Assembly: GCF_001870485.1 (NCBI RefSeq)
Contig: NZ_MDKE01000005.1
Coordinates: 1-64,000, forward strand
Direction: 5' to 3'
Length of the DNA stretch: 64,000 nt
Source of the DNA: Oceanisphaera psychrotolerans
GTDB taxonomy: Bacteria > Pseudomonadota > Gammaproteobacteria > Enterobacterales > Aeromonadaceae
Shown here: positions 29,245 to 40,471 of the stretch, in pieces
How positions within the stretch are numbered: position 1 is the first letter of the stretch
How the letters are laid out: each line of letters starts with the position of its first letter
The notes under the pieces: model-generated
Seen by the model: only the letters and a program-made list of their open reading frames with translations
The model's database searches: none
What the model was told of the DNA's origin: nothing
Position numbers and translations under genes: made by a program

Positions 29245-30801
29245 ATGAAACAAGGACTCAACAAGGTAACGGCGGCGCTGCTGGCGGCCGGTCTGGCATT
29301 CGGCGTACAGGCGGCGGATATCACCATCGCCTATGATGCGGATCCGGTGTCGATGGATCCGCACGAGCAGTTGTCCGGCGCCACGCTGGAAATGTCGCAT
29401 CTGCTGTTCGATCCCCTGGTACGCTGGACCAGAGACTTCAAATTCGAGCCGCGGCTGGCCGAAAAGTGGGAACGTATCGACGACAACACCATGCGTTTTC
29501 ACCTGCGTCAGGGCGTCAAGTTTCACAGCGGCAACAGTTTTACCGCCGATGACGTGGTGTGGACCTTCAACCGGCTGAAAGTGTCGCCGGACTTCAAGGC
29601 CATCTTCGAGCCCTTTACCGAGGCGAAGAAGGTCGACGACCACACCGTCGATCTGGTGACCAAGGGGCCCTTTCCGCTGGTGCTGAATACCGTGACCTAC
29701 CTGTTCCCGATGGACTCGAAGTTCTACAGCGGCACCGGGGACGACGGCAAGGACAAGGGTGAGGTGGTCAAGCATGGCAGCTCCTTTGCCTCGACCAACA
29801 CATCGGGCACCGGCCCCTTCAAGCTCAAGTTTCGCCAGCAGGGAGTGAAGGTGGAATACGAGCGCAACGCCGATTACTGGGATACCGGGTCACCCGGTAA
29901 CGTGAACCACATGACCCTGGTGCCAATCAAGGAAGACGCCACCCGGGTTGCGGCGCTGCTGGCCGGTGATGTGGACTTTATCAAGCCGGTATCACCCAAC
30001 GATCACGACCGGGTCAAGGCTTCGACGAGCGTCAAGCTGGTGACCGAGGCCGGTACCCGTATCATCACCTTCCAGCTCAATCAGGCGCGCTTCGAGCCCT
30101 TCAAGGATGTTCGGGTGCGCCAGGCGGTGAACTACGCCATCAATCAGGACGGTATCGTCAAACGTATCATGCGTGGCTTCGGCACCACCGCCGGCCAGCA
30201 GGCGCCCGCCGGCTATGTGGGGCACAATCCCGAGCTGACGCCACGTTATGATCTGGACAAGGCCAGGCAACTGATGGAGGAGGCCGGCTACAAGGATGGC
30301 TTCAAGATCAGCATGATCGCGCCCAACAACCGTTATGTGAACGACTACCGTATTGCCGAGGCGGTCAAGGCGATGCTGGCGCGGATCAACATCGAGGTGG
30401 ATCTCAAAACCCTGCCGGTGGCCCAGTACTGGCCGGAGTTCGACAAGTGCGCCGCCGACATGCTGATGATTGGCTGGCACTCGGATACCGAAGATACCGC
30501 CAATTTTTCCGAGTTTTTGACCATGACCCGCAACGAAGAAACCGGGCGCGGCCAGTATAACTGTGGCCATTACTCGAATCCGGAGCTGGATGCCCTGATC
30601 GAGTCGGCCAATCTGGAAACCGATGGCGGCAAGCGCGACATCATGCTGCAACGAGCCGAAAAGATACTTTATGACGATGCCGCCTTCGTACCACTGCACT
30701 GGCAGAACCTGGCCTGGGGGGCGAGTAACAATCTGGACGCCGAGTCTATCGTTAATGCCATGGATTTCCCCTATCTGGGTGATTTGGTCGTCAAGGAATA
30801 A
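29245..30801 (+). CDS. Family 5 extracellular solute-binding protein (OppA/DppA type)
   Basis: 518 residues. A Sec signal peptide (MKQGLNKVTAALLAAGLAFG, cleavage after VQA) precedes a mature protein beginning ADITIAYDADPVSMDPHEQ, typical of SBP_bac_5 periplasmic binding proteins. HLRQGVKFHSGNSFTADDVVW and VRVRQAVNYAINQDGIV are characteristic. It is predicted to bind peptides or similar solutes for the adjacent permeases. GGAG lies 6 bases before the ATG. Confidence 0.92.
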   Translation: MKQGLNKVTAALLAAGLAFGVQAADITIAYDADPVSMDPHEQLSGATLEMSHLLFDPLVRWTRDFKFEPRLAEKWERIDDNTMRFHLRQGVKFHSGNSFTADDVVWTFNRLKVSPDFKAIFEPFTEAKKVDDHTVDLVTKGPFPLVLNTVTYLFPMDSKFYSGTGDDGKDKGEVVKHGSSFASTNTSGTGPFKLKFRQQGVKVEYERNADYWDTGSPGNVNHMTLVPIKEDATRVAALLAGDVDFIKPVSPNDHDRVKASTSVKLVTEAGTRIITFQLNQARFEPFKDVRVRQAVNYAINQDGIVKRIMRGFGTTAGQQAPAGYVGHNPELTPRYDLDKARQLMEEAGYKDGFKISMIAPNNRYVNDYRIAEAVKAMLARINIEVDLKTLPVAQYWPEFDKCAADMLMIGWHSDTEDTANFSEFLTMTRNEETGRGQYNCGHYSNPELDALIESANLETDGGKRDIMLQRAEKILYDDAAFVPLHWQNLAWGASNNLDAESIVNAMDFPYLGDLVVKE

Positions 30802-30802
30802 G

Positions 30803-30899
30803 CCCTGGGACTGGGATTAAAAACCGGGATTGGGGACTAGGGAGTGGGGATTAGCCCGGTTCCAAATCCCTGGTCTCCAGTCCCGCAATTGGAAGCAAC
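30803..30899. repeat. Dispersed palindromic repeat, copy 1
   Basis: Runs of the form gggattgggga face ccctggtctccagtccc, giving an imperfect inverted repeat. ccgggattggggac at 30824-30837 is repeated exactly at 62346-62359. It sits between the binding-protein and first permease genes, within an operon. Confidence 0.65.
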
Positions 30900-30902
30900 A
30901 AG

Positions 30903-31876
30903 ATGCTTACTTTTTTACTGAAACGGCTGTTCCAGGTGCTGATCGTGATGTTTGTCATCAGTCTGGTGGCGTTTTCGATTCAGGACAACCTGGGCGACCC
31001 CTTGCGTGAGCTGGTCGGCCAGTCGGTGTCCGAAGAGGTGCGCCAGCAGATGCGTACCGAAATGGGGCTGAACGATCCCTTCCTGGTCAAGTACGGTCGC
31101 TTTATCGGCAACGCGCTGCAGGGGGACTTCGGCACCTCCTACTTTTACAAGCAGCCGACATTGGAGGTGATCTTCGAGAAGTTGCCGGCCACGCTGGAAC
31201 TGGTGTTTTGCGCCAGCATTCTCATTATTGCGCTCAGCATACCGCTGGGGGTCTATTCCGCCATCAAGCCCCGCTCCCTGCTGTCCAAAGCCATCATGGG
31301 CGTGAGCATCATCGGTATTTCGGTGCCGGTGTTTTTGACCGCCATTTTGCTGATGTATGTATTTTCCATCGAGCTGGGCTGGTTGCCTGCCTATGGTCGT
31401 GGTGAGCTGACCAGCCGTTGGGCTGGGAGTCGGGCCTGTTCAACTGGCAGGGCTTCCGCAATCTGATACTGCCGAGCATCGCGTTGTCGTCCATCATGCT
31501 GCCGTTGTTCATCCGGCTGGTGCGTTCGGAAATGCTGGAGCAGCTGAGTGCGGAATACGTCAAGTTTGCCTGGGCCAAGGGCCTGGCCAAGTACCGTATC
31601 TGGTTTGTCCATGCGCTGAAAAACACCCTGCTGCCGCTGATCACCGTGGGCGGGGTACAAATCGGTACCATGGTGGCCTACACCATACTGACCGAGACGG
31701 TATTTCAGTGGCCGGGTATCGGCTTGCTGTTTCTCGACGCCATCAACCGGGTGGATACACCGCTGATCACCACCTATGTGATTTTCGTCGGTTTTATCTT
31801 TGTGGTGACCAATACCATCGTCGATTTGATCTACGGTCTGATCAACCCGACCGTCAACCTGGCCGCGAAGGGATAA
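30903..31876 (+). CDS. Peptide ABC transporter permease 1 (frameshift at about 31420)
   Basis: OppB/DppB-type permease. The first frame (30903-31466) reads to LPAYGRGELTSR, and the gene then continues one frame back (to 31876) with GWESGLFNWQGF and the permease signature EYVKFAWAKGLAKYRIWFVH. Adding one G in cgttggg|ctgg (31417-31424) joins them as TSRWGWESGLF and gives 324 residues, with six membrane segments. It spans the inner membrane with permease 2. The lesion is taken as a likely sequence error. Confidence 0.85.
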
Positions 31877-31878
31877 GC

Positions 31879-32817
31879 ATGATGACGACAGACGTTAACC
31901 CGAGCCGCTGGGCCCGCTTCATGCAGTCGGACTTTCTGTATCATTTTCGGCGCGACAAGGTGGCCATGGTCAGCTTCGCGGTATTTGTGGCCTTGCTGGC
32001 GGCGGCCCTGCTGTCGCCGGTTATCGCGCCGCACAACCCTTACGACCTGGCGACCATCGACATTCTGGACTCCGAGCTGCCGCCAAGCTGGCAGGAGATG
32101 GGCGACGAGCGCTTTGTGCTCGGTACCGATGTGCAGGGCAGGGATATTCTGAGCACCATTCTCTATGGCTCGCGGGTGTCGTTGATCATCGGTCTGGGGG
32201 CGGTGGCGCTGCAACTGGTGATCGGCATCGTCGTCGGCCTGTCTGCCGGTTACTTCGGTGGTCGCATCGACAATCTGCTGATGCGGATTGCCGATGTGCA
32301 GCTGTCGTTCTCGACCATGATGGTGGCCATTATCGTGTCGGCGGTGTTTCAGGCCACTCTGGGCGCGGACTTTTACGCCGAATATGCGGTGCTGATGCTG
32401 GTGGTGATCATCGGCCTGGCCGAGTGGCCCCAGTATGCCCGTACCATTCGCGCCACCGTGCTGGCGGAGAAGAAAAAGGAATACGTGGAGGCGGCCAGGG
32501 TGATGGGCTTCAAGTCCATGCGCATCATGTTCCGCCACATTCTGCCCAACTGCCTGTCGCCGATACTGGTTATCTCCACGGTGCAGGTAGCCAACGCCAT
32601 CATGAGCGAGGCGGCACTGTCGTTTCTGGGGCTGGGCATGCCGGTGGACAAACCCTCGCTGGGCTCGCTGATCAGCATGGGCTTCAGTTACATCTTCTCC
32701 GGATCCTGGTGGATTACCGCCTTCCCCGGTATCTATCTGGTGATACTGGTGCTGGTCATCAACCTGCTCGGCGACTGGTTGCGGGATGTGTTCAATCCCA
32801 GAATTTACAAGGAGTAA
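31879..32817 (+). CDS. Peptide ABC transporter permease 2
   Basis: 312 residues, OppC/DppC-type. It has an N-terminal cytoplasmic tail, a first membrane segment (VAMVSFAVFVALLAAALLSP), a periplasmic loop with FVLGTDVQGRDILSTILYGS, and the EAA-like loop EYVEAARVMGFKSMRIMFRH that contacts the ATPase. The start at 31879 follows AAGGG with about 6-base spacing. It is the last gene of the importer operon. Confidence 0.93.
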   Translation: MMTTDVNPSRWARFMQSDFLYHFRRDKVAMVSFAVFVALLAAALLSPVIAPHNPYDLATIDILDSELPPSWQEMGDERFVLGTDVQGRDILSTILYGSRVSLIIGLGAVALQLVIGIVVGLSAGYFGGRIDNLLMRIADVQLSFSTMMVAIIVSAVFQATLGADFYAEYAVLMLVVIIGLAEWPQYARTIRATVLAEKKKEYVEAARVMGFKSMRIMFRHILPNCLSPILVISTVQVANAIMSEAALSFLGLGMPVDKPSLGSLISMGFSYIFSGSWWITAFPGIYLVILVLVINLLGDWLRDVFNPRIYKE

Positions 32818-32840
32818 CGGGCAAACGATGGCCGACAGGG

Positions 32841-32868
32841 CGCCATGGTGTGAACCATGGCGTTTTTG
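32841..32868 (+). terminator. Terminator of the ABC importer operon
   Basis: Stem cgccatggt (32841-32849) / accatggcg (32854-32862), loop GTGA (GNRA type), followed by ttttt. Confidence 0.88.
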
Positions 32869-32944
32869 TATGCGGCTATAGGCATCGGCAGGGTGGGGGC
32901 GGTATGATCGACACCTTGCTCTATTTAAAGATGGAATCCATGCC

Positions 32945-34284
32945 TTGCTCGCCATACTGACCGAACGTTTTACCCTGGCCTCCCGTCGGCGGCTGGCCGG
33001 CGGGCTCATCATGGCCGCCATGGCGCTGGTGGCGGCAGGGTTGCTGGGGTTGCCGGTGGAGAGCATCTGGGCCGGGGCCGGATACTGGTGTTCGGCGTTA
33101 TTGCTGTGGCCGGGGCTGGCCCGGCGCAATCGGACTCAGGCATTGCTGTTGCTGGTGACGGGTGGACTCTGCCTGGCCTGGAGCGGCTGGCAGGGAGCGG
33201 CGATTGACGCGCAGTGTATCGTGGCCAGCAACAGCAATTTGCTGTCCATGCTGGTGGCGGTGAGCTTCCTCGGACTGGTGAACCGGCCCGGTGAACAGGA
33301 TGAGGCGCCTTTCCCCAAGGGGCGACGGGCGGTGGCCTCTACTCTGGGAGCGGTGCATCTGTTTGGTTCCGTTATCAATCTGTCATCGGTGTTCATCATC
33401 GGTGACCGTCTGGCCCGGCGGGGCAGCCTGAGCAGGGAGCAGTCCATCGTGCTGATCCGCGGCTTTACCGCGGCCGCGTTCTGGTCGCCGTTCTTCGCCG
33501 CCATGGCGGTGTCGCTGAGTCTGGCCCCCAACGCCAATCTGGCGTCGTTGTGCTGGTGAGCATGCCATTGGCGCTGCTGGCCATGGTAGTGACGTTTTGG
33601 CAGCTGTCCCGCCAGCAGGGCGGGGAAGAAGCGGCCCCGGTGGACGCTTTTGCGGGTTACCCGCTGCACGTGGGCGGACTCTTGCTGCCGGTGCTGCTGG
33701 CGGCGGCGGTGCTGCTGTTGCATCGATGGTGGCCGGAATTGTCCATTCTGGCGGTGATCACCCTGCTGGCGCCGACACTGAGCATCCTGATCCTCGCCGG
33801 CAGCCGGCGTTCGCCACTGACGGGGCTGGGCCAGCTGGCCACCGGCCGGCTGCCGCAAATGGGCAACGAGCTGGCGTTGTTTCTCGCCGCCGGGGTCCTG
33901 GGCTACGGACTGGAAACCCTGCTCGCCACTTGGGGGGGCACCCTGCCGCTGCAGGGTTTCGGGGCCATGGAGGCGAGCCTGACCTATCTGGCGACGGTGT
34001 TGCTGTCATTGCTGGGGATTCACCCCATCATCTGCATCGCCCTGGCCGGCTCGATACTGGCTCCGATTGATCCCGATCATACCCTGCTGGCGCTGGTGTT
34101 TCTGTCATCCTGGGCGGTGGGCACCTCGACCGGCCCCCTGTCCGGCATCAACCTGGCATTTCAGGGCCGCTACGGTATCGATTCCTTCCGCATCATGCGC
34201 TGGAACCTGAGTTATCTGGGGTTGATGTCGGTGCTGGTGGTACTGGCTATCTGGACACTGGCCGCCCGGCTCGGCCTCGATTAG
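32945..34284 (+). CDS. Predicted multi-pass inner-membrane permease (frameshift at about 33548)
   Basis: Two frames, 32945-33559 and up to 34284, join as NLASVVLVSMPLALLAMV if one G is added at tc|gttgtg (33545-33550), giving 446 residues with about 11-12 membrane segments. Motifs such as NSNLLSMLVAVSFLGLVN and LLGIHPIICIALAGSILAPI recall ion-transporter-superfamily permeases, but I do not recognise the family with confidence and no substrate is proposed. The start is uncertain: TTG at 32945 has only a weak site. It follows the ABC operon terminator. Confidence 0.6.
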
Positions 34285-34355
34285 TCCCCGCTCGGGGGTG
34301 ACATTCAGGCTTTAACTGAGTGGCGCCACACTATGGTGCCTTTGGAGAGAAAACG

Positions 34356-34451
34356 GTGAAATTCATCTGGCTCAAGGTATTGCTGACCCTATTGATATTT
34401 GCCGGCCTGTTCGCCTGGGTGTACTACAAAGTTGCCAGTGGTACCCTCTGA
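34356..34451 (+). CDS. Tiny single-pass membrane protein (31 residues)
   Basis: GTG start at 34356 with GGAGAG about 7 bases upstream, encoding MKFIWLKVLLTLLIFAGLFA then WVYYKVASGTL. It has one hydrophobic helix with Lys at the N-terminal side and no cysteine. It lies 71 bases after the permease gene and 278 before fusA2. Small size makes the call tentative; the ribosome site and clean helix support it. Unrecognised. Confidence 0.5.
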   Translation: MKFIWLKVLLTLLIFAGLFAWVYYKVASGTL

Positions 34452-34614
34452 TACCAATGCAAGTCATTGAAAAGAATGTGAAGGCTTACCCTGCTTTCAG
34501 CCGAAAGGAGACGGCAGGGGAGGCTCCCGGCCCGTCTGTCGGCGGGAACGCGACGACGACGTGCCGCCGGGAGTTTGCACTGTTTAAAAAGTATTCGTAA
34601 CCTCCTCCGGGCGT

Positions 34615-34643
34615 TTGCGCCCCGCAAGGTTCTAATGCATAAT
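34615..34643 (+). promoter_or_regulatory. Promoter candidate for fusA2
   Basis: ttgcgc (34615-34620) and cataat (34638-34643) are separated by 17 bases. Transcription from it would start near 34650 and give a leader of about 80 nucleotides. Confidence 0.5.
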
Positions 34644-34729
34644 ATGCGCCTAAAAAACCTGATGTGCGGTGTGTCAGTACTTTTATACATGCTCCGTCTA
34701 CTTCTTAAACTCATCATTAAAGTTGAATC

Positions 34730-36823
<2,094 letters not shown>

Positions 36824-36851
36824 TTCTGGTTTAACGCCTCAGTGCTTCAAT

Positions 36852-36881
36852 AAAAACCGCTGCTCCGGCAGCGGTTTTTTT
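36852..36881 (+). terminator. Terminator of fusA2
   Basis: Stem aaaaaccgctgc (36852-36863) / gcagcggtttttt (from 36868), loop TCCG, ending in T7. Confidence 0.93.
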
Positions 36882-37140
36882 ATGGGTGAAAATGAAGAGT
36901 GAGGGAGGGAGGAGTATAAATGACCTGGGATTCATGGCTACATTCTGCATATACTGCCCCAGTTTCTTGCCGATAAGCCTGCCGAACGCTGGCTTCGTCC
37001 CGGTATTCTGCTTAACACTTCAATGATGATGCCCGGGACGCAGTCTTGATACGCTGTTCGAGGTCGATGTTTCCGCCCTCTACCAGAACATGGCCAAGCA
37101 AGCCGTTCTGGATATCAATAAGTAGCGACAAGGCTTCGGT
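36882..37140. other. Unassigned sequence at the island's left edge
   Basis: No complete gene. One plus-strand frame just before 37128 encodes LDTLFEVDVSALYQNMAKQA then VLDINK and a stop, with no start or family that I recognise; it could be a remnant. Base composition is less GC-rich than the fusA2 side. Confidence 0.35.
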
Positions 37141-38436
37141 TCAAGAGCCAATAAGTTTATTCATGGCTGACAGAAATGCATCAACTTCTTGTGGCGTGTT
37201 GTAATGAGCCAGAGAAAGGCGCGCAATCGAGTCGAGGCCGAGAGGGCGCAGGATATTACCGGAGTAAATATCACTGGATCGAGTGTGCAGGCGTATTGCC
37301 CGCTTTTCCAGCTCGGCGACGATATCGGAAGACTCCCGGCCTTCAACACCGAAAGAAACCACGCCCTCACGATGTCGGAGGTCATGGGTGCCCAGTACTT
37401 TTACCCCAGGCATGTGTAACAGACCTCGGTGTTGAGCGGTGCCATTCATTAACCGGGCTATTAATGCATGCTCGTGTGCCAGCATGGCATCACCAGCGGC
37501 CATTAGCAGGTTACGTGTATCGTCTGCGGGTGAAACCTGTTTGCCCAGCCAACTCAGATACTGGATTACCTTTGAAACCGCAGCCAGCGCTGACGGGTCA
37601 CGGCTGCCCAGCTCCCAAGCATCGCTTGGTTTTCCCAGTATTTTTTCATGAGGAATGTGACTCATTCGCTCCGATACCCAGGCATAGCCATTATTGAATT
37701 TTGAATAAACCTTATACATGGAGACGGCGTAGGCATCTGCACCATATTCATCCACTTCCAGATAGCCGTGCGGGGCATGCTGGATACCATCGACGATAAT
37801 AAAACATTCCGGTGCAATTGCCCGGATGGCACAGATGATGGACTTGATGTCCATCACTATGCCGGTGACGGGGTTGGTGTGTATTACGGTGGCGATCCTA
37901 GTGTCTGGAGTGACACAAGCAGCATAATCCTCTGCGCTTACCAGCCCAGACCGGGTGTTGAAGGGGACCTCTATCCATGTCCTTGAAGTCCGTTCGGCCC
38001 AAAGCTGGGTGGCACTGTACGTTGAAGGATGCTCAACCGAGCTTGCGACAATGTTCCCTCCCGAAGGCGCGGCGAGGGCTGCACTACGGATCAGGCGGAA
38101 CAGACACTCGGACCCGGTTTCGCCACCGAATACGGTTCCGCTGCGGGCGCCAAAAAAGGTGCTCAAGTCCTTCAACCCCTGCTCTACTATGAGCGACATC
38201 GCTTTGGATGCCGCATTGTTACGATGCTCGTTATCGGGTATTGCACCTATCTCCGTGGTCCGTTCGATAACGGATTTTAACGTCAGGGAACCGCCGGCAT
38301 TTTCAAAGTAAATTCGCTCACCGGCGTAAGGACAGTGATCGGCAAACCAAAACTGTGAACGTATCTGTTCAAGCAAATCAATATCAAACGGTGAAGTAAA
38401 ATCATCTTGAACGGATTTTGATAGGATATTTTCCAT
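37141..38436 (-). CDS. Class V aminotransferase / cysteine desulfurase-like PLP enzyme
   Basis: 431 residues of the aminotransferase class V fold. Visible are the N-terminal YFENAGGSLTLKSVIERTTE, GSECLFRLIRSAALA, SSVEHPSTYSATQLWAE, the cofactor Asp in IIVDGIQHAPHG and the PLP lysine in AVSMYKVYSKFNNGYAWV. CsdA/SufS-like enzymes and other class V lyases share this layout; the C-terminal active-site Cys loop of desulfurases is not evident, so the reaction may be a different transamination or lyase step. The start at 38436 has AGGG upstream; ATG at 38463 has no site. It neighbours an amino-acid symporter and a LysR regulator. Confidence 0.8.
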   Translation of the reverse strand: MENILSKSVQDDFTSPFDIDLLEQIRSQFWFADHCPYAGERIYFENAGGSLTLKSVIERTTEIGAIPDNEHRNNAASKAMSLIVEQGLKDLSTFFGARSGTVFGGETGSECLFRLIRSAALAAPSGGNIVASSVEHPSTYSATQLWAERTSRTWIEVPFNTRSGLVSAEDYAACVTPDTRIATVIHTNPVTGIVMDIKSIICAIRAIAPECFIIVDGIQHAPHGYLEVDEYGADAYAVSMYKVYSKFNNGYAWVSERMSHIPHEKILGKPSDAWELGSRDPSALAAVSKVIQYLSWLGKQVSPADDTRNLLMAAGDAMLAHEHALIARLMNGTAQHRGLLHMPGVKVLGTHDLRHREGVVSFGVEGRESSDIVAELEKRAIRLHTRSSDIYSGNILRPLGLDSIARLSLAHYNTPQEVDAFLSAMNKLIGS

Positions 38437-38938
38437 GAGGTTACCCTGTTGATTTTTCGCCATTCATTGGCACGAAAGTACACCGATCACGGGAATGATG
38501 TGATGCGTTGCACCAGGTTAGTCTTTTCGTTAACCAGCTTAGGAAAAGAGTAATATAAAAAAAAGCGAATAGTTTTTATGGTTTATCTTTCCTTTTATTC
38601 ATGTTTCAAGGGGCTTGGTTGTCGTTATTAACGTTCGGCTTCCCCAGCAAGCCTAATGCGGTCCGCCTTGCAGAGGGGAAGGCATATTGCCCAGAAGACA
38701 GCATCGAGCTTACCAGTCTGCACTCTCGTCCCCGTCTATTTGTTCTCACGCCCCGGGAGGCGGGTGGCGGCGCTGAAAGCATGCCGGGAGGCTGGCTTTG
38801 AACCGATTAGCAGATATCCGACACCACAAATGGCCTCAATACTTTACTTTCCCAACTCTCCGTCGAGTACGGGTTTTCGCTGGCGCCGATACGGCAACTT
38901 CGGATGCAGGGGGGAGCGCCAGGAGAAAGTAAACCGAT
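38437..38938. other. 500-base stretch without a supported gene
   Basis: Between the aminotransferase start and the symporter terminator. The 38437-38600 part is A/T-rich and should hold the aminotransferase promoter. The 38600-38930 part has several short overlapping frames but none with a ribosome site or recognisable domain; it may be degraded coding sequence. Confidence 0.45.
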
Positions 38939-38977
38939 GAAAAAAGGACGCAGCGGGCCTTGAGCCTGCTGCGTCCT
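38939..38977 (-). terminator. Terminator of the DAACS symporter gene
   Basis: 10-bp stem aggacgcagc (38945-38954) / gctgcgtcct (38968-38977) with a 13-base loop, followed on the minus strand by U6 (38940-38945). It lies about 25 bases past the symporter stop. Confidence 0.85.
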
Positions 38978-39001
38978 GATTGGGGATGATGAGCCTTATG
39001 T

Positions 39002-40283
39002 TCAGGCGCTGCTGGATGGGTTCAACAGTGGGGCCGATGGCTCTGCTGCCTGGGCATGGGGAATACCTTGGTCATCACATTGCAGTAGCCCCTCGCTTTT
39101 GGCCACGACCATGGTGGCCAGCACATCGCCGGAAACGTTAAGCGTGGTGTGTCCCATGTCGATTATCCGGTAGATACCGGCGATGATCCCGACTAGCTCG
39201 AAGGGCAGGTTCATCAACTGTAACATCAAGGTGCCCATGACGATGCCACCACCGGGGATGCCGGGGGCTGCCATGGCCAGCAGGGTACCTATCATCACCA
39301 CGTTGATCATCTGCGCCATGGTCAGTTCTACACCGTAGAAACCCGCCGCAAATACCGACAGCACCGAGAGGTAAACTGCCGCGCCCATCAGGTTGATGGT
39401 GGCGCCCAGCGGTAACATGAAGGAGGTGATCCAGCCGGGCACTTTAAAGTTTTCCCGGGTGACCTGCATGCTCATGGGCAGGGTGGCGGCACTGCTAGTG
39501 GTGGACAGGGTGACCATCCATACTTTGGCGATTTTTTTGAGCAGGTAGAGGTAATTGACCTTGGTGTAGCTCGCTACTATAACCGAAGCGAACAGCCACA
39601 CTACTAGCAGACCGGCATAGTCCGCCAGAATGAACTGCCCGATTTGATCGAATATCTCCAGACCATAGTTGCCCATGGAAAAGGCCATCAGGGCGAATAC
39701 CCCGTAAGGCGACACCGCCATCACCATGTCAAGTATCTTCAGGATTACGTCGGAGGCTGATTGCAGAGGGTCTTTACCCCCTCGGCTTTTTCGCCAAGAA
39801 ACACCAGCGCAACGCCTACTAGCACGGCAATTAGGATCACCTGCAGCACATTGCCCTTGGCCATGGCATCAAAAATATTCGCGGGGATCATGCTCAGAAA
39901 GAACTGTCCCAGAGTCGGAATTTCGGAGGCTGAGACCGCCGAGACAGCGGCGGTTGTACTGTGCTCGAAGCCTACTCCGGGCTGCAGTACATTGGCAATC
40001 CCCAGCCCCACGCGCCCGCCATTATGGTCATCAGGGTATAGATAAGGAGGGTTTTACCTCCCACCCGCTTCAGCCGGCCGACATCTCCCATATTGGCAAT
40101 ACCTGCTGCTACGCTGAAGAACACGATGGGGATAATCAGCATCTGGATGGCACGAATAAAGGCATCGCCAAGGGGCTTGATGGCGACACCCCACTCCGGC
40201 ATGACCAATCCGAACAGCATGCCGAGGGTAAACCCCAAGAATATTTTTGTGGATAAACCAGAAGTGAAGTTGATGGATTTCAT
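39002..40283 (-). CDS. DAACS-family dicarboxylate/amino acid:cation symporter (two frameshifts)
   Basis: Three frames read in order: 40283-about 40000 (MKSINFTSGLSTKIFLGFTL), about 40000-39755 (GLGIANVLQPGVGFEHS) and about 39755-39002 (SASDVILKILDMVMAVSPYG to the end). One added base at each junction, near 40003-40010 and 39753-39757 (CTC[C]TG), gives 427 residues. The Ser-rich hairpin motif TLSTTSSAATLPMSM and GATINLMGAAVYLSV are typical of GltP/DctA/SstT carriers. The start follows AAGGGAA. It is divergent from lysR and probably controlled by it. Confidence 0.85.
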
Positions 40284-40437
40284 GTTCTATTCCCTTTGTA
40301 CGCTGAGTGATGCACGTTTTAAACACGATGTGTCATGCTCATGGTTTACTTCCTTATTACCTTGTACTCTGTAAACAACAGCTGAGCTGTCGACCGATAT
40401 TAGGAGATGAAAATAAATAGTTTTAGCGATATTTTAT

Positions 40438-40451
40438 GATTATAAATAATC
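40438..40451. promoter_or_regulatory. Palindrome in the symporter-lysR divergent promoter
   Basis: gattat-aa-ataatc is a perfect 6+6 inverted repeat, 20 bases before the lysR start and inside an A/T-rich intergenic stretch. Size and position suit a LysR-type operator controlling one or both divergent genes. Functional role inferred. Confidence 0.45.
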
Positions 40452-40471
40452 ACTTTTAAGAATGTTTTATC

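Noticed and set aside
38601-38940. Small genes between the aminotransferase and the symporter
   Set aside because: Overlapping short frames without start signals or recognisable domains.
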